From: Lolium rigidum
Lineage: Eukaryota; Streptophyta; Magnoliopsida; Poales; Poaceae
Length of the DNA: 64,000 bases
Direction of reading: 5' to 3'
Assembly: GCF_022539505.1 (NCBI RefSeq)
Contig: NW_025899960.1
Location: forward strand, 310,001 to 374,000
The notes beneath the pieces are model-generated. The model saw nothing but the letters and a program-made list of their open reading frames with translations. It was not told the DNA's origin and searched no databases. The position numbers and the translations under genes were made by a program. Positions within the stretch are counted from its first letter, which is position 1; each line of letters opens with the position of its first letter. Below, one piece after another: positions 23,470-34,238 of the stretch.

Positions 23470-24745
23470 AGGAGGAAGAACCAGAGGAGGTCATGATGAT
23501 AGAAATCCCGTGGATGCAATCTTACTTGGCGTACATCACGAGGAAAGAAATACCTGAGGATCCAGTGGAGGCACGGAGAGTTATTCGACGATCTAAAGCG
23601 TTCACTGTTGTTAAGGGAGAACTATACAAACGAAGCATATCAGGCGTGCTGCAGAGGTGTGTTACACCCGAAGAAGGACGCACCATCTTGAAGGATCTAC
23701 GCGGAGGCATATGTGGCCATCACACAAGTAGCCGAGCAATTTCAGCCAAGGCCTTTCGAGCTGGGTTTTACTGGTTGACAACCATATAGGATGCGAAGGA
23801 AATCGTACGCACTTGTGAAGCTTGCCAAAGATTTGCGGACAAACCTAATTCTCCAGCCGCAAAATTAATGCCAATACCTTTGGCATGGCCCTTTGCACAA
23901 TGGGGACTCGACATGGTGGGAAAATTACACAAGTCTTGGCCTGGCGGACACGTCTATCTATTAGTAGCAGTCGATAAATTCACCAAGTGGATCGAAGCGA
24001 TACCAGTAACTTCGGCAGATGCAACATCAGCAGTAAACTTCGTCAAGGGATAGTTTTCCGGTTCGGCGTACCTAATAGCATAGTCACAGACAACGTCTGC
24101 AATTTCACCTCCCGAGAATTCAAGGACTACTGTGAAGATGTAGGCATCAAGTTGCTGTTTGCGCCTGTTGCACACTCGCAAACCAATGGTCAAGTGGAAA
24201 AAGTAAACGGCCTTATATGCAGCGGCATCAAGAAACGTCTATTGACACCACTCGAAAAAGCGAAGCATACGTGGGTCGACGAGTTACCCAATGTCCTGTG
24301 GAGTTTGCGAACAACGCCCAATGCAGCAACTCAAGAAACTCCGTTTTTCCTAGTCCATGGTGCTGAAGCAGTACTCCCGATAGAAATAGAACACAATTCC
24401 TGTAGAGTTGTGGAATATGATGAGGGTGTTTCGCAGAAGGCGCTTGAAGATGATATGGATGCAATAGATGAGGCAAGAGATGTGGTGCTCCCAAGAGTAA
24501 GTGCTTACCAGCAAAATCTCAAAAACTACCACATCCAATGTTTGCGGCCTAGATCCTTCGAAGTTGGCGACCTAGTTCTTCGGCTTAAAAAAGATGGTCA
24601 TGAAAAGCTAGAATCACCATGGGTGGGGCCGTACATCATCACTGAAGTAATTCCAAGAGGAGCATATCGACTGAAGGACAAGAAGTTAGGCAAAGATGAA
24701 GGGAACCCGTGGAACGTTGCGCAGTTGCAATGTTTCTACCCCTAG
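23470..24745 (+). pseudogene. Integrase of element A (catalytic triad kept, frame broken)
   Basis: The zinc domain (CGHHTSSRAISAKAF, then CEACQRFA) spans 23493-23850, with a stop at 23787-23789. The core follows: GLDMVGKLHKSWPGGHVYLL (23905 on), a frame change near 24052, then VTDNVCNFTSREF and NGQVEKVN in a long open frame 23987-24745. All three acidic residues are visible, unlike in B. The C-terminal region (FEVGDLVLRLKKDG, WVGPYIITEVIPRGAYRL) ends at a stop at 24743-24745. Confidence 0.8.
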
Positions 24746-25622
24746 AGAAGAGCCAATATAGTAGCAACTATGTAAACATACATTGTCACTAAAGAGCTCG
24801 CAAGTTTTCACACGCACTCTTTTTCTTTCAGGGTACCGAGTGAGACTGAAAGATTTTTAATGAGGCGGGCTTGCGATGCTGCAATATAGCATGGTTGAAA
24901 TAAAAATTGTGATGATATATATGTTCTTATATTTTCCAAAGTAACGCTCGGGGGCTTGATCATGCAAAATCACAACATAGTCAAGCTCGACACAACTAGC
25001 AAACATACACGCTTTGGTTTTACATAAAACCTCGCGAGACAATAGTTTTCTCCCATCTCCCAAGATGCTCGGGGGCTAAGAGGAAAATTACAATATAAAC
25101 CAGAGGAATTTGCTCTGACTCTGTATAGGTCTCGCAAATTTTTACAATAAATCCATGACAACATAGCACAATAAAAAATTGTTCGCACATAAACTCGACA
25201 AAAAATACGAAGAATACATATACGCCAAATTGTGCCTTGGTCAAAACCTCGCGCATGTAGCAGTATAAAGAGTTTCTATATCAGCTTATCTATATTCTCT
25301 CTCGCAGAAAGTATTTCTCGAGTTGAATCGTCGTATCGGTATTTTTGGAAGGAAGTGGCATCTACTCTAAGAAGTTCATCAATTATCCTTTCGGCGATAG
25401 GTGCTGCAGCTGCGTTGTCTCGATCAATGTTTATCCTCCTCTTCAAGAGCCTAAGGAAAACATGATCGACAAGCTTGTCATGGTCCAATTTCGAGTTGCA
25501 GATACACATAAAGATCAAAGCTAACTTCGCGCCAGCCACCATCTGAGCCTTCACGGAGTCGTGAATGTTGCGCACATTACTGAACTTTCCCATAAGTTCG
25601 GTAAGATTCTTAGGTTGAGGAT
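24746..25622 (-). pseudogene. Antisense-gene 3' fragment and spacer of element A
   Basis: The minus-strand frame at 25635-25276 (PQPKNLTELMGKFSNVRNIH, then KAQMVAGAKLALIF and RRINIDRDNAAAA) matches the C-terminal part of the antisense gene in B (14500-14220). This confirms that the antisense gene is a feature of the family. Two CTCGGGGGCT motifs lie in the spacer at about 24948 and 25069. The upstream (5') part of the gene is absent because the sequence jumps to another LTR at 25623. Confidence 0.7.
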
Positions 25623-27220
25623 TGATACGTCCCAAACGTATCTATAATTTCTTATGTTCCATGCTACTTTTATGATGATACTCACATGTTTTATACACAT
25701 TATATGTCATTATTATGCATTTTCCGGCACTAACCTATTGACGAGATGCCGAAGAGCCAGTTGTTGTTTTCTGCTGTTTTTGGTTTCAGAAATCCTAGTA
25801 AGGAAATATTCTCGGAATTGGACGAAATCAACGCCCAGGGGCCTATTTTTCCACGAAGCTTCCAGAAGACCGAGGGAAATACAAAGTGGGGCCACGGGGC
25901 GCCGCCACACTAGGGCGGCACGGCCTAGAGGGGGCCCGCGCGGCCCTAGCGTGTGGGGCCCCCGTGACTCCTCCGACTCCGCCCTTCCGCCTACTTAAAG
26001 CCTTCGTCGCGAAAACCCCAGTACCGAGAGCCACGATACGGAAAACCTTCCAGAGACGCCGCCGCCGCAAATCCCATCTCGGGGGATTCAGGAGATCGCC
26101 TCCGGCACCCTGCCGGAGAGGGGAATCATCTCCCGGAGGTCTCTTCATCACCATGATCGCCTCCGGATCGATGTGTGAGTAGTTCACCCCTGGACTATGG
26201 GTCCATAGCAGTAGCTAGATGGTTGTCTTCTCCTCATTGTGCTATCATGTTAGATCTTGTGAGCTGCCTATCATGATCAAGATCATCTATTTGTAATGCT
26301 ACATGTTGTGTTTGTTGGGATCCGATGAATATTGAATACTATGTCAAGTTGATTATCAATCTATCATATATGTTGTTTATGTTCTTGCATGCTCTCCGTT
26401 GCTAGTAGAGGATCTGGCCAAGTTGATACTTGTGACTCCAAGAGGGAGTATTTATGCTCGATAGTGGGTTCATGCCTCCATTGAATGCTGGGACGAGTGA
26501 CGGAAAGTTCTAAGGTTGTGGATGTGCTGTTGCCACTAGGGATAAAACATCGATGCTTTGTCTAAGGATATTTGTGTTGATTACATTATGCACCATACTT
26601 AATGCAATTGTCTGTTGTTTGCAACTTAATACTGGAAGGGGTTCGGATGATAACCTGAAGGTGGACTTTTTAGGCATAGATGCATGCTGGATAGCGGTCT
26701 ATGTACTTTGTCGTAATGCCCCGATTAAATCTCATAGTACTCATCATGATATATGTATGTGCATTGTTATGCCTTCTTTATTTGTCAATTGCCCAACTGT
26801 AATTTGTTCACCCAACATGCCATTTATCTTATGGGAGAGACACCACTAGTGAACTGTGGACCCCGGTCCATTCTTTACATCTGAAATACAATCTACTGCA
26901 ATTGTTTTTTACTGTTCTTCGTAAACAAACATCATCATCCACACTATACATCTAATCCTTTGTTTACAGCAAGCCGGTGAGATTGACAACCTCACTGTTA
27001 CGTTGGGGTAAAGTACTTTGATTGTGTTGTGCAGGTTCCACGTTGGCGCCGGAATCCCTGGTGTTGCGCCGCACTATACTCCGTCACCAACAACCATCAC
27101 GTGTTCCTTGACTTCTACTGGTTCGATAACCTTGGTTTCTTACTGAGGGAAAACTTGCTGATGTGCGCATCACACCTTCCTCTTGGGGTTCCCAACGGAC
27201 GCGTGTCTTACACGCCATCA
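25623..27220 (+). repeat. Lone LTR (1.6 kb) of the Athila-like type
   Basis: Runs TGATACGTCCCAAACG ... CACGCCATCA. It is closely related to 47698-49299 and to the reverse of 58460-60052. The left flank (AGGAT) and right flank (GTAGG) do not match, and neither the primer-binding site nor a polypurine tract is adjacent. It is therefore a lone LTR whose flanks were brought together by recombination or deletion. A TATA-like TACTTAAAG is near 25990-26000. Confidence 0.75.
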
Positions 27221-27922
27221 GTAGGCCGGCCGAGAAAGCCGACTCGTCGGAATAGGAGGAGGGTGAAGAGGCTACGTGTCGATGAAATGGGAGGAGGCAA
27301 CCTCGGGAAAGATCTACACATGAGTTTGCCACGACCAATTTGTGACAGGGAGAACAAAAGAGACGGGCCGGAATAAAGGCTCATCGCAAAGTAGTCGCAC
27401 ACGATGCTCCTTTCACGCCCGTTTGCGAAAAACTAGTAGACCCTGATGATTTTTTTCAAAACCTCCCGTGTGCTAACATTTTGTTACGCCGCGCAAATAT
27501 TTTCCATGTGCGTTCAGCTCACCCATGAGACTGCCTAGAGCCCACGCACACGGTTTGTGTTTTGAAGCGTCAGCCTCACCACACAGAAAATCGCTTTTGG
27601 TGTGCCACGGGGTTCTCTAAAAGGCCCAACATGTACTAGTGGACACTGGTGCACGGCTGTGCTGCCACATAGAAGAGTTAAACGAAATTTCGTATGGGAG
27701 CGCCGGTATCGGTTTCTTAGGAGGGCTCATAATTAATTAATTAAATAATTATCCTAGAGTCCAAACTGAGTTGAGTTTGGAGGGAGGGGTTGTACTGGAG
27801 CAAGCCTCTAGAGTGTTACAACTACAAAAATAAATTGAAAATTAATTAGCCATACCGAGATGCGCCAAGCTCATTGTGTGACCACGGTAAGAAGATCATG
27901 CTTGTAGCTTGCTGATAGCTAA
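27221..27922. other. Unassigned intergenic sequence downstream of the kinase gene
   Basis: About 700 bp with no coding frame that I can support and no recognisable terminal repeats. It includes a short TTAATTAATTAATTAAATAATTA stretch near 27733. It may hold old, unrecognisable transposon remains. Confidence 0.4.
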
Positions 27923-28195
27923 GACTGCTCGTAGTGGGAGTAACTTAGCTAGTAACATCACACATCTCAAGGCATTTTGGTGACATGGCATGCTAATAAA
28001 TGAAGAAAGAGAGTGAGGTGGTAACTAGCTATGTTACCATAATATCACACTTCTCAAGACAAGATGATTCTACAATCTAATAAATATAGCATGCATGATA
28101 CCACATATAAGTAACTATCCACTATGGAGGTAGTAATATAGGGTAGTAACATGCACCATGTTACTACTCTATGTTACTCTCCACTATGATCAGCC
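27923..28195. mobile_element. Tourist-like MITE (273 bp)
   Basis: The terminal inverted repeats GACTGCTCGTAGTGGGAGTAAC (left) and GTTACTCTCCACTATGATCAGCC (right, which pairs as its complement with a few mismatches) are flanked by TAA on both sides (27920-27922 and 28196-28198). That is the 3-bp target duplication of PIF/Harbinger-type MITEs. It contains no coding capacity. Confidence 0.75.
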
Positions 28196-28326
28196 TAAAG
28201 CCGTTGAATCAGATTGCATTCACAAAGTGTGAGAGTAGTAACATGCACCATGTTACTACTCTATGTTACTCTCCACTATAATCAGCCTAAAGGCGTTGAA
28301 TCAGATTGCATTCACAAAGTGTGAGT
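28143..28326. repeat. 92-bp tandem duplication spanning the MITE end
   Basis: Two copies with a 92-bp period: 28143-28234 and 28235-28326. Each holds the right end of the MITE (about 53 bp) plus about 39 bp of flank, CGTTGAATCAGATTGCATTC. The copies differ at only two or so positions (ATGATC/ATAATC, CCGTT/GCGTT), so the duplication is younger than the MITE insertion. Confidence 0.85.
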
Positions 28327-28546
28327 AGGCTGCAATCATGGTGGCATGCAATTCGCGGTCGTGAGACAACAAAAGCGCCCGGTGTATATAAGTTTGATTA
28401 CATCGATGAAAGAACCAATTACAGGTAATAAATATGTGTACCGACACGTGCAGTACGTGCATAGACGATGTGTACATGGACGGATGAGTAGGATAAATAC
28501 GGTTTGCAATAATGAGGCCGGAAGTAGCTTCGGTTTAGGATGGACT

Positions 28547-31500
28547 TCAGCACCGGCTTGTCACGAAGGGGGCCGTGCCAGCGTCTTCGTCGACTCGTGA
28601 ATGTGCAGAGTGCACGCTGGAAGACGTGCTGCTGTACTCGTCATAACTTGAATTGCGGCTACTGGAAGTTGATGCAACTGATCCACTCTCATACACCGTG
28701 GAAAGGGTATGATTTGCAGCGGGAATATGAGGCAACGATGCCGCCGGGTTCGTCAAGCACTCTAACACCCTTTTGATACTTGGGCGCAGGTGGCGATCCG
28801 GCTGGACACACAAGAGCCCGATCATGAGCACTCGTTCAAGCTGCTTGTCGAACGACATCCCCTTGAGCCGTCTGTCAGCTGCTTCGAGGATTGCATTCTT
28901 CTGGTAGTAACAGGTGCGGACCTTCTCGACGAGGATGTTTTTGTCACCAGCCGTATTCAGGGACGGTCTCTGGCAACACACAACCTCAAGCATGAGTATG
29001 GCGAAGCTGTAGATGTCATTTTGGTCACTGGCCCTGCTGGTGTCTATGTATGCCGGGTCGATGTATGCCGGTGTCCCACGGATGTTGTCCGTGGACTGCG
29101 AGGTTTTGTTAGGGCTGACCAGCTTCACCAGGCCAAAGTCACACAGTTTGGCGTTGGAGTATCTGTCCAGCATCACGTTGGCTGGCTTGATATCTCTATG
29201 TAGCAGGCGTTGCTTGCATCCGCCATGGAGGTACGCGAGGCCGTCTGCTATCCCCACTATTATGTTGTTCCTGAAAAAAAAATAGATCAACAGGTAGAAG
29301 ACACGCCCAGTTTTTAAACAAGCATGTGTCTACCCATTGCAAAAACAAATTAAAGTATACTGGGAGTGACTGGGTACCTTTTGTTCCAGTCTAGCAATAA
29401 AGGCGCGGCTGCGGGATCCGTCCCAGTGTAAGCTTGCAAATCCATGGCATTCTCCCCAGGGTAAAGATGGTCTTCGAGGTTTCCATTCTCTATCAGTTCA
29501 TACACAAGAAAGAGATAGCCATTTTCGTCGCAGAAACCCAATAGATCTACAACGTTCTTATGGTTCACGCGTCTCATAAGTGTGCACTCGTTAACAAAGT
29601 CCTTCTTCGATTGATCTGACTTCGTGTCCATGATCCTTTTTATGGCCACCTGCCTTCCTTCGCCCTCCACCTGCAGGTTACCTCTATAGACAGCACCGTA
29701 GGTGCCCTGTCCAAGAAGCGCCGCGTCCCCAAAGTTGCCTGTTGCATGCTCCAATTGCTTGTAAGTGAATCTCCCATCATGCACTACGACACCGGTGCTC
29801 GTAGTAACAACTTGCTCGATATCTAGCGGAGCAAACCAACATATCCTTCAAATTCAGATTGGATTCGCACGCAGGTGTAGTTCAACAAAAAATTCATCGG
29901 AGACAAGACAAGATATATGTACCTTCTGTTTTACGTGGCTTAGGCTGGTGCTGGCGCTTCCACCTCCGCGCGTACCAAATGGAAGCTACTACTAGAGATG
30001 CCACCACAACTACAGCAACGACAGGTCCGACCACAGTAACTGCTCGAGCACCTGCACAAGGATCAGCAAGAGATATCAGGACCTACTGTGTTATATGAAA
30101 AACAGCGATGAAAACTCATAGATGAAGTTAAAAAGAAAGTGGAGTACTACAGTCCTAAAAAACTAGGCAGAGTCGATTTTGACGCAGTCTACTCCAAGTA
30201 TGACATCTGAAAACATATTGAAACTCTGCAGGGGCATGATCAATCGCATGGCTAATAATATGTAGAACCTGCGTGATCTCTACATATACACTCACCAATG
30301 GAGGAGCTCGATGGTGGAGAAGCTGGCGTGGCCGTTTGATTCACGGATTGCTGAGGTGGAGAAGCTGGCGTGGCCGTTTGATTCACGGATTGCTGCAATG
30401 GAGGTGAAGGGGCAGTGAACGGCACGACCATGAAGCTCGTGTTGCTGTACCTCACACTGCAGCTGTAGCTCCTCTGCTGCCCTTCTCTCCTCAGGATCCA
30501 GAAGTCAGTCGCGTTGGTCGACAGCACGTCCAGGCACTGCTTGCACTTGTCTGCCGGTAGATCCCACGTGCACTGCACCAACACATACGGCCTCCCCACG
30601 CTACTCGCGAACCGCTGCGGCGAGATCTCCGCCCTGGCCGTCGCTTCGGAAAAGCTACGCCCCAAGTCGTCCGAGTAGGCCTTCCAGCTGGTTGAAGTGC
30701 TCTCACCACCAGACGTGTACATGGCACCTGCCCCAGGAAAGAAAGTAGAGTATATATATATCCATCAATTATCGAATCGGAATGGGTTAGTTCTCAGTTT
30801 TTTTCTTTTCGAGATCGACAAAAAAATCGAGGTTGACGCTTAGCTCCCAGGTGTCCAACAGGTTACGAGATCTCACTTGATCACACATGCCATTGGATCA
30901 ATCTTTGTGATTTGTTCTAGGATCGTCTCTAAATATGGCGAAAACTAGCATTGGGTTGTAACCACTGAGATCTTGTAAAATGTCAATGAAATTAAAATCC
31001 AGTAATATTAAGACATGTCTTCAAAATTAGATTAAAACATCCTTCAAATATTGTTTAAAAATCAAGATTATATAGCCCCCTATTTTAAAATAAATGAAGT
31101 TATGTTGTCCTAAGTCAAACTTCTCCAAGTTTTTCCAGCCAAAGCAAAACTTCTCTAAGTTTGGCCAAAATTATAAGAAAATGTGTCAATATCTACAACA
31201 TCAAATATTATATATATAGTAGAAAATATATTATATGGTGAATCTAATAAAACTAAACCGGTATTGTTTATGTTGATATTTTTTCAACATACTTGGTCAA
31301 ACCAAGAGTAATTTACCTTTTACGAAAAGTTCACTGGCCTATTCATAATTCTCAACAACAGTATAAGAATCCCAAAAAAATAAAAAATACAAACTGGTCC
31401 TTAGACTAGTAATGGAATACAACCTATGACTTCGACTATTTTGGAAGAGAAGAAGTATACTAATGGAGTAAATCATTAACATTACCGAGAAGTCTATACA

Positions 31501-34166
31501 TTTGATAAAATCAAAACTATTATAGGAATAATATACAAATCAGTGTCTTTTCATATTGTCAATACATGATTTGTGTTCTCAAATTCCTTAATTTGCTAGC
31601 ATATATCTTGATTTTTTTATTATTTTCATATACATTTTATGTACTCCCTATGTTACATGAACCATGTCTCAACTTTATTCAAATTTGGGTGTATCTAGTC
31701 ACTATTTGACCTGTGATTTGTACATGGTGTGTGCGATGTTTTATATGGTGTTTTATGAGAAAAGTAATATAATAATATCTAAAGATTTTTACTGGCTTCA
31801 AAGAGTTTCTGGATGTTGGAGCTGACTCGGTCGGCTCCCTTCTCCTCTCTAATCCCTCTTGTCAATTTTCTTGTCAAATGAAAAAATGTACAAGGTCTTA
31901 AGTTGGCTTACACACGCACCCACTAACGCACTCACACCAACTAGCCATGCACTGAGCCACTAACAACTGATCCGTTCTAATTCCTAGACTCACTCCAGGA
32001 AACGCCCGACACGGCGAACATGCATGCATGGCTAGCTAGCAATTCCATGCTCTAACAAACTTAGGTATCTATACCGGTATGTGCAATGGTTGATAAGATC
32101 CTTATCTTAACATCGTCACATAATTTAGATATAACAAAAAAATATAATATACAATGAGTTATTCTTTAGTCTTATCTTCAGCAACTAGAAATACTAAATT
32201 TGTGCTAAGAGAGATTGTGCTAAGAGATCATCTCTTAATTAGGAGAGGGCTAACCTTTTTTAGCATTTTCTTCTGTACCTCATCGTTTATCATACGTGAA
32301 ATTGCTAAGATGTCATCATGGTACATGCGCTACTATTCTGTAGGCTATAGCTAAGAGCATGTCTAACAGGCCCCGTATTTCGCTGCCTCGTATAAGGCTC
32401 TAATTTCGCCCCGTATCGAAAAACTGCTCCATTTCGAGCCATGCCGTCTAGCAGACCCCGTATTTCGCCCCGTATTTTCAAAAATTAAAACCCCGGGAAG
32501 TTCATCTTCATTGATCATAGTAGGGAGCATACACACATTTTGATCATATACTACGGATCGTACTACGGATCATGCTACTTAACCTACCTCTACTCGTCCA
32601 GGATGACGTAGGGGATGAAGGCGATCCTCGCCGCCTCCTCCCGCGCCTCCCGGGCCTCCCGCGCCTGCCGCGCCTCGAACTCCCGGACGGCGGCGATGGC
32701 CGCCGCCTCCTCCTCTCGCCTCCGCCGCCGCTTTCTCGGCGGCATCCGCCTCGGACAAGGCGACCGCACGGCGGTAGGCCGCCTCCTCTTCCTCCTCTTC
32801 CGCCGCCGCCGCTTCCTCCTCGCCGCCTCCGCTTCCTCCGCCGCTGCTGCTGCTGCCGATGGTCGCCCTCCATTCCGCCAACGCCGCGCGGTCGCGCAGC
32901 CACTGCGCGCCCCATTTCTCGAACGCCTCGCCGCTCATCGGCTTGAGCGGCGGGTCCTGCTTGTACCACCGCCCACCCGCGGCGAACTCGCGGAGCGGGT
33001 CCGGCACGTACAGCGCGCCGGCGTACTTGCAGGCCGCGCGACGGCTGCCGGCGGCTGAGAGTTTGCACTTCAGCCGCCACGCTTCCTCTACGGTGTCCGG
33101 CGAGCGGGATCGCTTCGATCCGCTCGCCGGCGAGGACCTACTGCGGCGGCGGGAGTCCATCCTAGCTTTTGGGGTGGAATGCGTGGCGGGGGAGCGGCTA
33201 ATTGCTCGCCGGAGCAGGAGGAGGAGGCGGCGGCGCGCGGCGGAGCTAGGGTTGCGAGTGAGGGGTTAACCCCTCACTCGCACCTGCGCCCACTATATGT
33301 ACGGGGCGACGGGGCCGATTTCCTGGGCCCCGTATTCCGCCGAAACGGGGCGGCCCGAATACGGGGCCTGCTAGACGGCCCAAACCGCGCCTGCCCCGTA
33401 TGTCGCCGGAATTTTACGGGGTGGGCGGGTTATACGGGGCCTGTTAGACATGCTCTAACTAACTAACCCACATATCCTGCCGACTCACTTGACCAGTTCA
33501 CTGTATTCTGGTATCCATTGGCTTCAGCAATTGCATTGCAGTTTCACACCGCCATGGGCATCTCGCCATGCTCGTCGCATCAACGGCGCCACAACGGCAT
33601 ATATAATTCTGCTGCACTGGTGCGTATAGATATACTCCCGGCACGTACTCGTATGGTATACACATAATCTTGGGCTAGCTGACAACCCTTGAATCAGGAA
33701 AAATGAAGTATGTCATCGCTGAGAGAAAAGACTCACCTATTTCAGGCGTGCCAAAGAAGTTAACGTCCGAATAACGGATGAGGCACCGGTCGAACATGGC
33801 GAGCACGGTTCTGCTGCCGGGGCAGCTACTCCGCAAGCCATCGGCGTCGCTGCCAGCAGCTGCCGTGAGGCAGTCGCCGCAATCAGCGCGCGAGTAGTCT
33901 GCAGGGCACATGGCAAGGCCATATACGGTGTCAGGGCCCAAGCCTACCGTGCCGTTGAAGAAGCCGCCGTTCTTGGAGACGGCGTTCTCTGGGAGCGCGG
34001 CGAGGAACTGGTTCACGTTGGTGGCGTAGGCGTCGGTGGCGGTGTAGTTGCCTGACGTGGAGCAGTTGATGGCTTGGAGAATGGGTGCTGCATTGGATGG
34101 CGCCGCCAGCAGATGGAACAAACAGAGGAAGAGGAACGAAGGCAGAGAGTCTCGTCGGAGTGTCAT
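28547..34166 (-). CDS. Cysteine-rich receptor-like protein kinase (DUF26 / CRK), five exons, 719 aa
   Basis: Membrane receptor kinase. Exons: 34166-33737, 30727-30296, 30051-29923, 29822-29378 and 29270-28547. All introns are GT-AG, phases join cleanly, and the total is 2160 nt. The start at 34166 places a signal peptide (residues 1-26) first; an in-frame ATG 105 nt upstream would bury it. Two DUF26 domains follow, with C-X8-C-X2-C at C87/C96/C99 and C196/C205/C208. A duplicated Pro-rich unit precedes a membrane helix at about 291-314 and a basic stop-transfer (RRWKR). The kinase has GQGTYGAVYRG (368-378), K392, HRDIKPAN with D505 and DFG at 523-525, so all catalytic residues are present. The activation segment reads GTPAYIDPAYIDTSRAS. 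CRKs act in stress, pathogen and ROS signalling at the plasma membrane; the ligand is unknown. No stop or frameshift was found. Confidence 0.9.
30313..30396 (-). repeat. Duplicated 42-bp unit in kinase exon 2
   Basis: The 42-bp unit starting GGTGGAGAAGCTGG occurs at 30313 and again at 30355 on the plus strand. It encodes two perfect copies of SPPQQSVNQTATPA just before the membrane helix. Each copy carries an N-x-T glycosylation sequon (NQT). The reading frame is kept. Confidence 0.85.
32355..33455. mobile_element. Harbinger-like non-autonomous element (1.1 kb) in kinase intron 1
   Basis: Perfect inverted ends: GAGCATGTCTAACAGGCCCC at 32355, with its complement ending at 33455 (at least 24 bp). 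They are flanked by TAA at 32352-32354 and 33456-33458, the PIF/Harbinger target duplication. The body is GC-rich against an AT-rich intron. ATACGGGG-type motifs are repeated inside both ends (32395-32480 and 33300-33440), giving a subterminal-repeat pattern. No transposase frame is visible. Confidence 0.85.
32579..33160 (-). CDS. Putative ORF inside the Harbinger-like element (193 aa)
   Basis: An open minus-strand frame starting MDSRRRSRSSPASGSKRSRS, with a compact middle part (AWRLKCKLSAAGSRRAACK, DPLREFAAGGRWYKQDPPLK, EKWGAQWLRDRAALAEWRA) and a low-complexity Glu/Ala- and Gly-rich tail. Small proteins of this kind recur in grass transposons, so this is a transposon-borne frame of unknown function and not a host gene. 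The tail is GC-driven and may not be translated as predicted. It lies on the same strand as the kinase, within its intron. Confidence 0.4.
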   Translation of the reverse strand: MDSRRRSRSSPASGSKRSRSPDTVEEAWRLKCKLSAAGSRRAACKYAGALYVPDPLREFAAGGRWYKQDPPLKPMSGEAFEKWGAQWLRDRAALAEWRATIGSSSSGGGSGGGEEEAAAAEEEEEEAAYRRAVALSEADAAEKAAAEARGGGGGHRRRPGVRGAAGAGGPGGAGGGGEDRLHPLRHPGRVEVG

Positions 34167-34230
34167 GGCTAGCTCTGTGTAATTAAGCTTGCTTAGGTTT
34201 GCTGTGTTCTGGTGGGAGTATGTACGTGCG

Positions 34231-34238
34231 TTTATGTA
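34231..34238 (-). promoter_or_regulatory. Possible TATA box of the kinase gene
   Basis: TACATAAA on the minus strand, about 65 bp before the chosen start codon at 34166. The match is weak. If it is used, the upstream in-frame ATG at 34271 would lie outside the transcript, which supports the start at 34166. Confidence 0.3.

Larger units (their letters stand above)
4158..25622 (+). mobile_element. Tat-type Ty3/gypsy element A, split by nested insertions and truncated at its 3' end
   Basis: Element A has its 5' LTR at 4158-4552, a primer-binding site at 4555, and gag at about 4600-6861. It then resumes at 19914 with the gag zinc-knuckle region, protease, RT, RNase H, integrase and part of an antisense gene, ending at 25622. 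The interruption is the whole of element B. At the break A reads ...GGACTACGAC (6852-6861) and resumes ACGATGGTCCC (19914), the same place where B has an unbroken gag near 9271. A 3' LTR is not present; the sequence switches to an unrelated LTR at 25623. Many stops and frameshifts show that it is dead. Confidence 0.85.
30728..33736 (-). other. Intron 1 of the kinase gene (3.0 kb, transposon-filled)
   Basis: Donor GTGAGT at 33736-33731 and acceptor GGGGCAG ending at 30728. The other introns of the gene are only about 0.1-0.25 kb. The extra length comes from the Harbinger-like element at 32355-33455 and from AT-rich sequence at 30780-32354. Within that, 31080-31330 and 31640-31800 resemble worn Stowaway/Mariner-type MITEs (AAACTTCTC(C/T)AAGTTT motifs), but I cannot fix their ends. 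Confidence 0.75.

Noticed and set aside
25623..27220. Treating this LTR as a normal solo LTR
   Set aside because: The 5-bp flanks AGGAT and GTAGG do not match and the host element does not resume on the right.
28790..29285. Plus-strand frames over kinase exon 5
   Set aside because: They are shadows of the minus-strand kinase catalytic domain, whose HRD and DFG motifs are clear.
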